Made by a program: the position numbers and the translations under genes. DNA of 16,396 bases from Spirochaeta_B sp964398645 (GTDB lineage: Bacteria > Spirochaetota > Spirochaetia > DSM-27196 > DSM-8902). Location of the stretch: positions 1-16,396 of the forward strand of contig CAYNNU010000027.1 of assembly GCA_964398645.1 (NCBI GenBank), given 5' to 3'. Below the pieces are notes generated by a model, which saw only the letters and a list, made by a program, of their open reading frames with translations, had not been told where the DNA came from and searched no databases. Shown piece after piece: positions 6,489 through 14,473 of this stretch (positions are counted from its first letter, which is position 1; each line of letters opens with the position of its first letter).

Positions 6489-7498
6489 TGAAGATTAGAT
6501 TGACTAGACGAAAAGGAATAATACTCATAGTCATACTCGCCTTACTTGCGATTCTTGCTCTCGGCGCCGGCGGAAAAAACAACGGCGGGCGCGGAGGCCG
6601 ACCGCAACGCGGAGCAAAAAATGAAAACCCCATTCCGGTTTCTATCCAAACTCTTCAAGAAGAAACCGTTTCAGATTATTTGCTTTTAAACGGCGAAATA
6701 CAACCGGAGTCCAGTGTCAATGTTTTATCTGATACTACTGGAACTTTGATAAATCTATTTGTAGAAGTTGGCGACAGAGTGCAAAAAGGGCAAACCATTG
6801 GTCAAATTGACCCTTCACGACCTGGCCAACGATTTTCCGCAAGCCCGATTGAAGCCCCGATTAGCGGAACAATTGTCATGTTAAACCCGGCAGTCGGCTC
6901 GCAAATCAGCCCGCAAACACCTGTTGCCCAAATAGCCACAACCGATGAGTTGGAAATTGTAACAAATATTCCGGAACCAAATATTTCTTTGATTTCCAGG
7001 GGCCAAGATGCGTACATCTTGTTCGATGCTTTTCCGGATGATCAGTTTCCTGCCTACATTTCCCAGTTAGACCCACAGGTAGACCCTCAAAGCAGAACTC
7101 TGAAAGTTACATTGCGTTTTACACAACGCAATGAAAATATCCGCCCCGGTATGTTCGCTCAGGTTCGAATCATTACCCAAACAAGTGAAAACTCCATCAT
7201 GGCACCGCAAGAAACCATTTTACGCCGCGGCGAAGATACTTTTGTATTTGTTGCAAAGGAAGCCCCGGCTGCACCTGAAAGTGAGCAAAGCGATGAAGCC
7301 GCAGACGAAAATCCGGAGGAAGAAACCGAACCCACTCCGCAGTTTGTTGCTGAGCGGCGTCTTGTTGAAGTCGGCCTACAGGTTGATGGCAGAGCACAAT
7401 TACTCAGCGGAGTGAGCACTGGAGAAAGCCTGATTATTCGGGGCCAAAACCTCCTGACTGACGGCAGAAGCATTCGAATAATCAGGGAGGAAGAATAA
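6488..7498 (+). CDS. RND efflux periplasmic adaptor (membrane-fusion protein) without helical hairpin
   Basis: The 336-aa adaptor should link the permease to the outer-membrane channel. Residues 9-28 form one hydrophobic anchor, followed by a Gly/Arg/Asn-rich linker (28-45). The lipoyl half-motifs lie at about 85-108 (G-T-L-x-x-L-x-V-x-x-G-D-x-V-x-K-G) and 121-150 (E-A-P-I-S-G-T-I). Only about a dozen residues separate them, whereas classical AcrA-type adaptors carry a long coiled-coil hairpin there. A beta-barrel region (150-230) follows, with the D-P-Q-V-D-P-Q-S-R-T-L segment and RPGMFAQV. The membrane-proximal part is interrupted by a very acidic insert at about 257-286. The gene begins within the channel stop codon (TAATG) behind a GGAG box and ends 1 nt before the permease. 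Borrelia BesA is a described adaptor lacking the hairpin. Confidence 0.92.
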   Translation: MKIRLTRRKGIILIVILALLAILALGAGGKNNGGRGGRPQRGAKNENPIPVSIQTLQEETVSDYLLLNGEIQPESSVNVLSDTTGTLINLFVEVGDRVQKGQTIGQIDPSRPGQRFSASPIEAPISGTIVMLNPAVGSQISPQTPVAQIATTDELEIVTNIPEPNISLISRGQDAYILFDAFPDDQFPAYISQLDPQVDPQSRTLKVTLRFTQRNENIRPGMFAQVRIITQTSENSIMAPQETILRRGEDTFVFVAKEAPAAPESEQSDEAADENPEEETEPTPQFVAERRLVEVGLQVDGRAQLLSGVSTGESLIIRGQNLLTDGRSIRIIREEE

Positions 7499-7499
7499 C

Positions 7500-10400
7500 A
7501 TGCTGGTTAAATCAGTAGTACAACGACCAACAACCTACCTGGTTATTTTTATTCTCCTCTTTATTTTTGGACTCTATACCTGTTCCGGCGTTGCGGTTGA
7601 CCTTTTCCCCGAGATAAACCCCCCCGTACTAGTTGTAAACACCGATTACGAAGGTGTAGGCCCACAAGAAGTGGAACGGGCTATTACCAGGCCGCTTGAA
7701 TCCATCCTGAGCAATGTTTCCAATATCAGTAGTCTCGAATCAACCACCCGCGAAGGGAATGCCCTGATAATCATGGAATTTACCTGGGGCACAAATATGA
7801 ACGAAGCATCCAACGAGGTTCGTGACCGCCTGGATCTTGCCCGCAGTTTCCTGCCGGACGAGGCTTCTACTCCAATGATCTTCAAGTTTGACCCATCCCT
7901 CATGCCGATTATGCGTCTTCGGATTATCGGTAGCCGCAGCCCGGAAGAACTGCGAAAAATTGCCGAAGACATGATTCAGCCCCGCTTGGAACAGATAGAT
8001 GGTATTGCGCAGGCAGCTATTTATGGCGGCCGCGACCAGGTTGTCCGGGTCGATATTCCACGAAGCCGCTTGGATGCCTATGGACTCACCTTTACGCAAA
8101 TCGCCCAGGTTTTACAAACACAAAACCTGGAAATGACCGGCGGAAACATCACCGAAGGCAGAACCAATTATTCCATCCGAACTTCTGGCGAATTTCAAAG
8201 CCTGGAAGATATTGGCCGAACAGTTATTACCCAACGGAACGGCCGTTCTATCCGACTGCAGGATTTAGCAAGCATTTATGAAGGATACCGGCGGGAAACA
8301 AGTCGCGTTTACATCAATGATCAGCCAAGTCTATTCATGACGGTCCAGAAACAAAGCGGTGCCAATTCTGTTCAGGCAGCAGATAACGTATTGGCGCAAA
8401 TGGAAAAAATCAATTCCGAGCTTCCTGGCGATATGCGTCTGGCTGTTATGATGGATACAACTGAACTTATTCGGAATTCGCTTGCCACTGTTTCTAACCA
8501 GGCAATAATGGGAGCTTTACTTGCCGTCATCATCCTTTTCATTTTCTTACGAAGCATAAAATCTACTCTTGTTGTCGCGGTTTCTATTCCTACTTCAATT
8601 GTTATTACGATTACCTTCATGTACTTTGCCGGGCTAACTCTAAACCTTATGACATTAGCCGGGCTCGCACTCGGAGTCGGATTATTAGTAGATAACTCGA
8701 TCGTTATCTTGGAAAACATTTTCCATTACCGCGAAAAGGGCGCTAAACTTCAACCATCAGCCACCTTGGGCACGCAGGAAATGATAAACGCAATTATTGC
8801 GGCGACCTTAACAACCATTTCTGTATTTCTTCCGCTGGCACTCTTTCGAGCACAATTGGAAGTTGCCGGAGAAATGTTTGCCGGGCTTGCGTTCACCGTT
8901 GTTATTTCGCTTGTAGCCTCGCTTATTGTAGCAATCTTTCTTGTTCCCATTCTTTCCAGTCACTATTTTCCTTTGGTTTCCCGTGCCCAACGGCCATTAA
9001 AAAATAAGCGCTTAAAAAAAATCGACAACCTGATGGCCGGTTTTTTCGACGGGCTGGATACCAAATATAAAAATGCTCTTCGCTTTGTGTTATCCCATAA
9101 AACTATGGTGATTATTACAATTGTAGCTTTGTTTTTTGTTAGCTTATTCTTTGTACCCAGAATTGGATTTGAATTATTTCCGGCACAGGAACAAGACTCA
9201 GTTGAACTGGTAGTTAACTTGCCTATTGGTACGGATTTGGATACTACAGAAGCAACTCTTTTCGAATTGCAGGATATTATCAAAAATGAAGTTGAAGGCT
9301 ATGAGAATCTCACCCTCAGAGCAGGCGGTGGAAGCGGCTGGTTTAGCGGCGATGAAAGCTACACCGGAAGCATTACCATTTCATTGCCTAAATTTGAAGA
9401 CCGAATTGAATCAGCAGTAGAAATCCAATCAAAATTAAGACCATATTTCGATCGTTTCCCCGGGGTAGAGTTTTCTTTTGGCAACAGAGGATTCGGTGGA
9501 GGAGGAATGGGTGGCGGCCGCGCCATCGACATTAAAATTCGTACCGATGACAGTGAAAGTGCCCGTCGAACCGCTGAAAGTATTGTTTCACTTATTGAGG
9601 ATCAAATTCCTGAAATTGTCGAACCTGAAATAAACATCAGCGAAGGTTTACCCCAAGTAGATATAGTAGTAAACAGAGAGCGAGCCTATGCCCTAGGCCT
9701 GAATGTTGCCTCAATCGGACGTGAAATTCAGGCAAATATTGACGGCATTATAGCCTCCCGCTTTCGTGATGATGGTGATGAATATGACATCGTGCTCATA
9801 CTTGATGAAAAAGACAGAAGCCAGATACCCGATCTAAACAGAATATTTGTAAGCAATGCGATGGGCATTCGAATACCGCTGGCAAACTTTGCATCATATG
9901 AACGCACAAGCGGACCGGTAACAATACGACGGGCCTCACAAGCGCGAGAAATTAAGGTAGAAGCAGACCTCGCCCCCGGCCAACAAATTGCTGAAGTACA
10001 GCCTCGCCTAGAAGCCTTAATACGCGAACAAATTCCATTAGATGATGGAGTCGTATTAACCTTTGGCGGTGAACTCGCTGACTTAAAAAAATTCGGAATG
10101 GTATTTATTTCAGTTATTCTTGTTGCCATTTTACTGGTATTTGGAGTTATGGCGGCCCAATTCGAGTCATTTATTGACCCCTTCATAATCTTCTTTACCA
10201 TTCCTCTCATACTCATTGGGGTTTTACTCATACATATTTTTACTGGAGTCAATTTAAGTTTGTTTACGCTAGTTGGTATTGTCATGCTAATTGGTATCGT
10301 TGTTAATAACGGTATCGTTCTCGTTGACTACATCAACCTTTTACGAAAACGAGATGTCCCCCTTATTGAAGCCTGTATCGAAGCCGGGGGAAACCGTTTG

Positions 10401-10655
10401 CGCCCAATTTTGATGACAAACCTGACAACGATATTAGGGCTTGCACCTGTTTCTTTCTTAGGGGGCGAGGGTTCAGAACTCATCCGCCCAATCGGGCTCA
10501 CGGTTATTGGTGGTCTAACAGCCAGTGCAGTCTTAACGCTCTTCTTTATTCCCGTTTTGTACGCAATTATCAACAAGAAAACCGAAGGTATGAAAAAGAA
10601 ACGCGAAGCAAAACTTGAACGACAATTTGATACCTTTACCCAGGAGAATAACTAA
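7500..10655 (+). CDS. RND-family efflux permease (AcrB/SwrC-like)
   Basis: The 1051-aa inner-membrane transporter has full RND length and layout: an N-terminal helix (about 12-32), porter domain, helices 2-6 (about 335-500), a helix near 540, a second porter domain, and helices 8-12 near 870-1030. Such trimers export drugs, detergents or lipids using the proton gradient. The helix-4 motif reads G-L-L-V-D-N-S-I-V-I-L-E-N with Asp398-Asn399 in place of the AcrB Asp407-Asp408 pair. Helix 10 has Asn936-Asn937 where AcrB has Lys940. This pattern fits the SwrC-like branch common in Firmicutes and Bacteroidetes better than classical AcrB; no heavy-metal (CusA) signature is seen. A glycine-rich loop occupies 664-673. 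A GGGAGG box precedes the ATG, and the stop overlaps the next gene by 1 nt (TAATG). The substrate is unknown. Confidence 0.95.
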   Translation: MLVKSVVQRPTTYLVIFILLFIFGLYTCSGVAVDLFPEINPPVLVVNTDYEGVGPQEVERAITRPLESILSNVSNISSLESTTREGNALIIMEFTWGTNMNEASNEVRDRLDLARSFLPDEASTPMIFKFDPSLMPIMRLRIIGSRSPEELRKIAEDMIQPRLEQIDGIAQAAIYGGRDQVVRVDIPRSRLDAYGLTFTQIAQVLQTQNLEMTGGNITEGRTNYSIRTSGEFQSLEDIGRTVITQRNGRSIRLQDLASIYEGYRRETSRVYINDQPSLFMTVQKQSGANSVQAADNVLAQMEKINSELPGDMRLAVMMDTTELIRNSLATVSNQAIMGALLAVIILFIFLRSIKSTLVVAVSIPTSIVITITFMYFAGLTLNLMTLAGLALGVGLLVDNSIVILENIFHYREKGAKLQPSATLGTQEMINAIIAATLTTISVFLPLALFRAQLEVAGEMFAGLAFTVVISLVASLIVAIFLVPILSSHYFPLVSRAQRPLKNKRLKKIDNLMAGFFDGLDTKYKNALRFVLSHKTMVIITIVALFFVSLFFVPRIGFELFPAQEQDSVELVVNLPIGTDLDTTEATLFELQDIIKNEVEGYENLTLRAGGGSGWFSGDESYTGSITISLPKFEDRIESAVEIQSKLRPYFDRFPGVEFSFGNRGFGGGGMGGGRAIDIKIRTDDSESARRTAESIVSLIEDQIPEIVEPEINISEGLPQVDIVVNRERAYALGLNVASIGREIQANIDGIIASRFRDDGDEYDIVLILDEKDRSQIPDLNRIFVSNAMGIRIPLANFASYERTSGPVTIRRASQAREIKVEADLAPGQQIAEVQPRLEALIREQIPLDDGVVLTFGGELADLKKFGMVFISVILVAILLVFGVMAAQFESFIDPFIIFFTIPLILIGVLLIHIFTGVNLSLFTLVGIVMLIGIVVNNGIVLVDYINLLRKRDVPLIEACIEAGGNRLRPILMTNLTTILGLAPVSFLGGEGSELIRPIGLTVIGGLTASAVLTLFFIPVLYAIINKKTEGMKKKREAKLERQFDTFTQENN

Positions 10656-10957
10656 TGGCACAAGTATCCCGTGTAGAAATAATCGCGAACCAGGCAGTAG
10701 AAGCAGACCTTTTCGATCGCATGGAAGCTTTGCAGTGTGGACAGATGTATACCAAAATGTTCCCCGTTTTTGGGAAAGGCAAAAGCGGTTCCCGCCACGG
10801 GGACCACATTTGGCCTGAAGAAAATATTCTACTGCTGTTTTATTGCAGCCCCGAAGAGCGCGACCGGATCATTACGGCGGCAAAACAGGTCAAACAGATG
10901 TACCCGGATGAAGGAATCAAAATTTTCTCTTTTGATGTGGAAATGACAGAAATATAA
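10655..10957 (+). CDS. Small PII-like transporter-associated protein (PG0541 type)
   Basis: The 100-aa soluble protein begins inside the permease stop codon (TAATG), so it is translationally coupled to the pump. Its sequence resembles the PII-like small proteins encoded beside RND permeases, named after Porphyromonas PG0541. Features are an N-terminal strand V-E-I-I-A-N-Q-A-V-E, a loop with P-V-F-G-K-G-K-S-G-S-R-x-G-D-H-I-W-P (37-54), the strand NILLLFYC, an E-E-R-D-R-I helix and a terminal GIKIFSFDVE strand. This order suits a ferredoxin-like PII fold, with the Gly/Lys/Ser-rich segment in the position of the flexible T-loop. A regulatory contact with the pump is an inference, and no ligand can be assigned. 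The family name is from memory of the context and motif, so it is moderately certain. Confidence 0.72.
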   Translation: MAQVSRVEIIANQAVEADLFDRMEALQCGQMYTKMFPVFGKGKSGSRHGDHIWPEENILLLFYCSPEERDRIITAAKQVKQMYPDEGIKIFSFDVEMTEI

Positions 10958-10992
10958 TAAGGAATAGACCAAAACCAGCCGACATGTGAAAA

Positions 10993-10998
10993 GGGGAG
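10993..10998 (+). promoter_or_regulatory. Ribosome binding site that fixes the start of the 178-aa gene
   Basis: GGGGAG lies 5 nt before the ATG at 11004. An in-frame GTG at 10986 lies upstream of this box and has no box of its own, so the ATG is preferred. Confidence 0.6.
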
Positions 10999-11003
10999 AA
11001 CGT

Positions 11004-11540
11004 ATGGAAACCTTCTTATCACAGATTCCTGATCATATTCAGGATCATATTCGGGAAATCACAGTGCAATCGGGTCTTCCACAAGGTGAAGATGCGGTGG
11101 AGGCGCTTTCCGAAGGCTGGCTTAAAAAAAACCACCTTTTTGACCGCTATATAGAAAACGCGAGCATGCAAGCAGCCGATTCGCTTGATGTCAGCTTTCT
11201 CCGGGGAGCCATCATTTTAACCTATTCCGGCTCCCTGTTAACTCTATTCCCTGCTGAAGAAACTGCAGAACGAAGCGTTCAATATACCAGTATTGGGCTA
11301 CGACATGATGTGCCCGATACTGCAATCGCCCAGAAGACAAAACTTTTATACCCTGTTCTCCGAGATAAACCAGCTCGATTTTCCCGCGGCCCCATACAAC
11401 GCAGCTCATCTGTGTATAAAATTGCGGTGCTCCCGGAAATCCTCCCGGACGATACAGATGAAAATTCTCTACTTGCAGTATTAACCCAATCAATTACAGA
11501 AGGATTTGTTTCGGTTAACCGGGACATGCTATCGGAGTAG
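11004..11540 (+). CDS. Uncharacterised 178-aa cytoplasmic protein, coupled to the phosphatase gene
   Basis: I do not recognise this protein. It has no signal peptide, no transmembrane segment and no metal or nucleotide motif. Residues 1-60 look helical and charged and include a short repeat, D-H-I-Q-D-H-I-R, produced by a 12-bp tandem duplication at 11031-11054. Residues 66-110 hold mixed hydrophobic strands (F-L-R-G-A-I-I-L-T-Y, S-L-L-T-L-F). The central part is rich in Arg and Ser (R-F-S-R-G-P-I-Q-R-S-S-S), which could be a phosphorylation site given the nearby kinase, but that is conjecture. The gene starts 46 nt after the PII-like gene with no terminator between, and its stop lies a few bases before or within the phosphatase start region. 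The context suggests a partner of the phosphatase or kinase. Confidence 0.75.
   Translation: METFLSQIPDHIQDHIREITVQSGLPQGEDAVEALSEGWLKKNHLFDRYIENASMQAADSLDVSFLRGAIILTYSGSLLTLFPAEETAERSVQYTSIGLRHDVPDTAIAQKTKLLYPVLRDKPARFSRGPIQRSSSVYKIAVLPEILPDDTDENSLLAVLTQSITEGFVSVNRDMLSE
11031..11054. repeat. 12-bp tandem duplication inside the 178-aa gene
   Basis: GATCATATTCAG is followed directly by GATCATATTCGG, one mismatch in twelve. It keeps the frame and encodes DHIQ then DHIR near the N-terminus. Confidence 0.75.
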
Positions 11541-11544
11541 CCTT

Positions 11545-12588
11545 ATCAAGCAAAGCGATATTTTTACACCATTGAATGAAATACTACAAAGAACAATATT
11601 GCCAACTGCGCATGCTTTGGAAAAAACTATTGGGCCGGCCGTTTCAATCCTCGGTCATGAACCTTCGGCGATTCGTCCACTGGATTCGGGAAAAAGGCCC
11701 GGTGGAATCCTTTTTTTGGACCCGGATATTGTTACTGTTATTATCCCCGACCTGCACGGCCGCATGGAATTACTTCCCCAATTCTTACACCTACAAGTAC
11801 CCGGCCCAAAAGAAACAAGCATTCCGTTTCAAGTCGGAAAACAGAAACCACTCATCCAAGCCCTGCATGAAAAAGAAGCCCAGATACTCTTTTTAGGTGA
11901 TTATGTTCATGCAGAACGGCGCGCAATGAACAGATGGCATATTGCTCTTCAGGAATTCTTAGAAGGCTATTCGCGCCATGTTGCCATGGACCAGGAAATG
12001 AAAGAAAACCTCGGCACCTTGGAAATGCTGGCTATTCTAAAAACGTATTTCCCTGATGCGGTCCATTTTTTAAAAGGCAACCACGAAAATATTTGCGACC
12101 GGGAAGGAAATGGAAATCATCCCTTAGGAAAATTCGCCTACGAAGGCCAAATGGTTACCAACTTCATCACCAAATTTTACCCCCCCGAAACCCTTCAGCT
12201 TCTAGATAGCTTCGAATCAGAACTCCCTATTCTTGCTGTTGGACAAAATTTTTTAGCAAGTCACGCGGAACCAATGCGAATGTATGCCAAAGAGGAAGTA
12301 ATAAACTTTCGAGATAATCCGCAAACAATAGAGGGCCTTACCTGGACAGCAAATGACGAAGCAGAGCCCAATGCTGTTGCAAGCATGCTACAAGAATATT
12401 CGAACGAGCTGCCATGGGATGATGAAATTCAAAAATTCTATTTTGGCGGCCACCGCCCGATTGAAGGAACTTATAACCTGCGGGCAAATGGTAAGTACAT
12501 TCAACTGCATAATCCAAATTCCGGAATTGCAGCAATAGTATCTCCAGCACGGCAATTTTTGCCGGATGAAGATATTTATATGATTTGA
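11545..12588 (+). CDS. Metallophosphatase of the PPP/calcineurin-like type; start uncertain
   Basis: The product of about 347 aa carries the ordered metal and phosphate motifs of the PPP superfamily: P-D-L-H-G (nt 11746-11760), F-L-G-D-Y-V (from 11890), K-G-N-H-E-N (from 12073), S-H-A-E-P (from 12259) and F-G-G-H-R-P (from 12442). Asp, His, Asp, Asn, His, His and His are all present, so a two-metal site is likely. The usual V-D-R-G after GDY is V-H-A-E, so it is a divergent member. It could act on phosphoproteins, fitting the kinase gene 31 nt downstream, or on a nucleotide substrate. The frame stays open back to a TTG at 11506, which has no usable ribosome binding site. GGAG at 11534-11537 lies 7 nt before an in-frame ATC at 11545. 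The next conventional start, TTG 11572, lacks a box. I use 11545 provisionally. Confidence 0.82.
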   Translation: MKQSDIFTPLNEILQRTILPTAHALEKTIGPAVSILGHEPSAIRPLDSGKRPGGILFLDPDIVTVIIPDLHGRMELLPQFLHLQVPGPKETSIPFQVGKQKPLIQALHEKEAQILFLGDYVHAERRAMNRWHIALQEFLEGYSRHVAMDQEMKENLGTLEMLAILKTYFPDAVHFLKGNHENICDREGNGNHPLGKFAYEGQMVTNFITKFYPPETLQLLDSFESELPILAVGQNFLASHAEPMRMYAKEEVINFRDNPQTIEGLTWTANDEAEPNAVASMLQEYSNELPWDDEIQKFYFGGHRPIEGTYNLRANGKYIQLHNPNSGIAAIVSPARQFLPDEDIYMI

Positions 12589-12619
12589 GAATAGCTAATA
12601 TTCATCAGCAGGAGTATAG

Positions 12620-14473
12620 ATGGCGGAAATACCAAAACGGATTGGAAAGTACCAAATACTCGAACAAATTGCCGAGGGCGGCATGGGCAATGTATATAAA
12701 GCCCAACATCCTACCCTAAACGAACCTCTGGTAATAAAAAAACTTACAATGCAGGACAAGAAACATGTACAGCAGCGCTTTTTACGGGAAGCGCAAATCA
12801 TGTTCAGCTTCAAGAGCGATTATATAGTTGATGTATACGATCACTTCGCCGAAAACGGCGCGTTCCATATCGTACAAGAATACATTGAAGGAATCAGCCT
12901 CGAAGATTTAATCGAACGAGAACGCTACCTCCCGGAAACCATTGCCCTGCACATTTTTCTATACTGCGCCCGGGCCCTGAAATATGCCCACTCCAAAGGT
13001 GTTATCCATCGCGATATAAAACCCGGCAACATCCTGTTATCATATACCGGAAAGGTCAAATTGGTAGACTTTGGAATTGCTGCTATCCGCGAGCAAAGAA
13101 CTGATGATGACCTCACTAGAATCGGAATGACCCTTGGAACTCCGGCGTACATGGCGCCCGAACAATTCGCCAGCTCCCGCGATGTTGATCACCGAGCCGA
13201 TATTTACAGTTTAGGTGTCATGTTATACGAAATGATCTGCGGGAAAAAACCGTATCCAAGCGGCAATCTTCCGGAAACCTACCAGCGAATTATTAAAGGT
13301 CGATACACCAAGGTTCACACATACAACCCCAATATTTCCGGATTTACCACTCGGCTTATCCGACGTTGTATGCGCCCCAAGGCGAAACAGCGCTTTCAGG
13401 ACCTTGCAATTCTTATCCGCAAGCTAGAAAAACATTTACATATCCAGCCCGTTATTGGACGTCCATTCGAAGCAGCTGAATTACTCTCTTCTTTTGCCAA
13501 AAATGAATGGAAGGCCGGAAAAAAACGATTCTTTACGAAAAAACGATTTCTTTTAATAGCAGGAATATCTAGCTTCATTGCCGCCTCCGCTGGTATTTCC
13601 TGCCATCTCGGTTTACAACACCGCCTTTTCTCACCCGATTCCTTTGGTTATTTTAGCTATGAAATTGTTCCGCCCTTACATCTCGATGGCACAAATCAAA
13701 CTATCCCAAGGTATTCGGTGCAACTCACCCCTGATAAGCCTGGTCAAGATCCAATATCCTTTTCCGGTATTTTACCGCCGATGTATATTCCCGCTGGAAG
13801 TTATCAGTTGCATGCCGCCACCGAACACCAGGATTTTTTCCGTACCGTTTATGTTTACCCTTTTTCCCAGCAATTTACCGATATAGAACATTTTAACCTA
13901 AACCACATCAAAATATACCACCAAAATCCGGCGCCAATCCCCATACAAGTATATCCCAGGGTGCGAAACGAATTGGACAGCACAGACATATCAACTCAAT
14001 CTCGAATTGAAGTATTACTTGATGAAGACTATATTCCAATTGATCAAGCTGAAGGCAAACTATTTTCTGACACAGAATACCGCTTTCGTTTTTCTTGCCC
14101 CGCATACTATTCTCGAGAGATTTCAAAAAAAGCGCAACTTACATCCAGCAGCCTATATATTACAGCAGGCTTAATTCCCCGGCCCGGTAGCGTTGAACTT
14201 TTCACCAATACTTCGGGAATACGCCTTCGGTTAAATGGGAAAGATGCATATTTTTCCGGTGGGCCGGATCCAAGCTTAACAGTACTACCAACTGTAGATG
14301 AAACGCAATCAACACACCTATTGATTCCACCCGGACGTTACACACTGCAAGCCATACACCCCGACGGCGCATCAGCTGAAACAACATTACGTATAAAAAG
14401 CGAGCAAAACCGGCAGATTATGTTACACTATACCCGTGATCAAAATGCCCTTACCATAGGAGATCTACAATGA
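12620..14473 (+). CDS. Transmembrane PknB-like Ser/Thr protein kinase with PEGA-like extracytoplasmic region
   Basis: The 617-aa product has a complete Hanks-type kinase domain at about 11-275: glycine loop E-G-G-M-G-N-V (19-25), ATP-binding Lys40, helix-C Glu57, catalytic H-R-D-I-K-P-G-N (130-137, Asp132), D-F-G (150-152), G-T-P-A-Y-M-A-P-E-Q (173-182) and H-R-A-D-I-Y-S-L-G (191-199). All catalytic residues are intact. A basic stretch (299-309) precedes one transmembrane helix (about 309-331). Residues 340-617 are outside the cytoplasm and beta-rich. The last part (about 527-605) resembles a PEGA domain (P-G-S-V-E-L-F, R-L-N-G-K, L-I-P-P-G-R-Y-T-L), and the segment around 395-410 (I-P-A-G-S-Y-Q-L) looks like a second copy. 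Such kinases pass envelope signals to Ser/Thr phosphorylation. An AGGAG box lies 5 nt before the ATG. The gene overlaps the FHA gene by 4 nt (ATGA). Confidence 0.93.
   Translation: MAEIPKRIGKYQILEQIAEGGMGNVYKAQHPTLNEPLVIKKLTMQDKKHVQQRFLREAQIMFSFKSDYIVDVYDHFAENGAFHIVQEYIEGISLEDLIERERYLPETIALHIFLYCARALKYAHSKGVIHRDIKPGNILLSYTGKVKLVDFGIAAIREQRTDDDLTRIGMTLGTPAYMAPEQFASSRDVDHRADIYSLGVMLYEMICGKKPYPSGNLPETYQRIIKGRYTKVHTYNPNISGFTTRLIRRCMRPKAKQRFQDLAILIRKLEKHLHIQPVIGRPFEAAELLSSFAKNEWKAGKKRFFTKKRFLLIAGISSFIAASAGISCHLGLQHRLFSPDSFGYFSYEIVPPLHLDGTNQTIPRYSVQLTPDKPGQDPISFSGILPPMYIPAGSYQLHAATEHQDFFRTVYVYPFSQQFTDIEHFNLNHIKIYHQNPAPIPIQVYPRVRNELDSTDISTQSRIEVLLDEDYIPIDQAEGKLFSDTEYRFRFSCPAYYSREISKKAQLTSSSLYITAGLIPRPGSVELFTNTSGIRLRLNGKDAYFSGGPDPSLTVLPTVDETQSTHLLIPPGRYTLQAIHPDGASAETTLRIKSEQNRQIMLHYTRDQNALTIGDLQ

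Noticed and set aside
9728..10285. A 185-aa open frame on the minus strand
   Set aside because: It lies antisense within the conserved second half of the RND permease, has low-complexity composition and shows no ribosome binding site or family motif.
7500..10655. Heavy-metal (CusA-type) RND exporter
   Set aside because: The helix-4 and helix-10 motifs follow the multidrug/SwrC-like pattern, and no metal-binding methionine cluster is evident.
10986..10988. GTG as the start of the 178-aa protein
   Set aside because: It lies upstream of the GGGGAG box that correctly serves ATG 11004 and has no box of its own.
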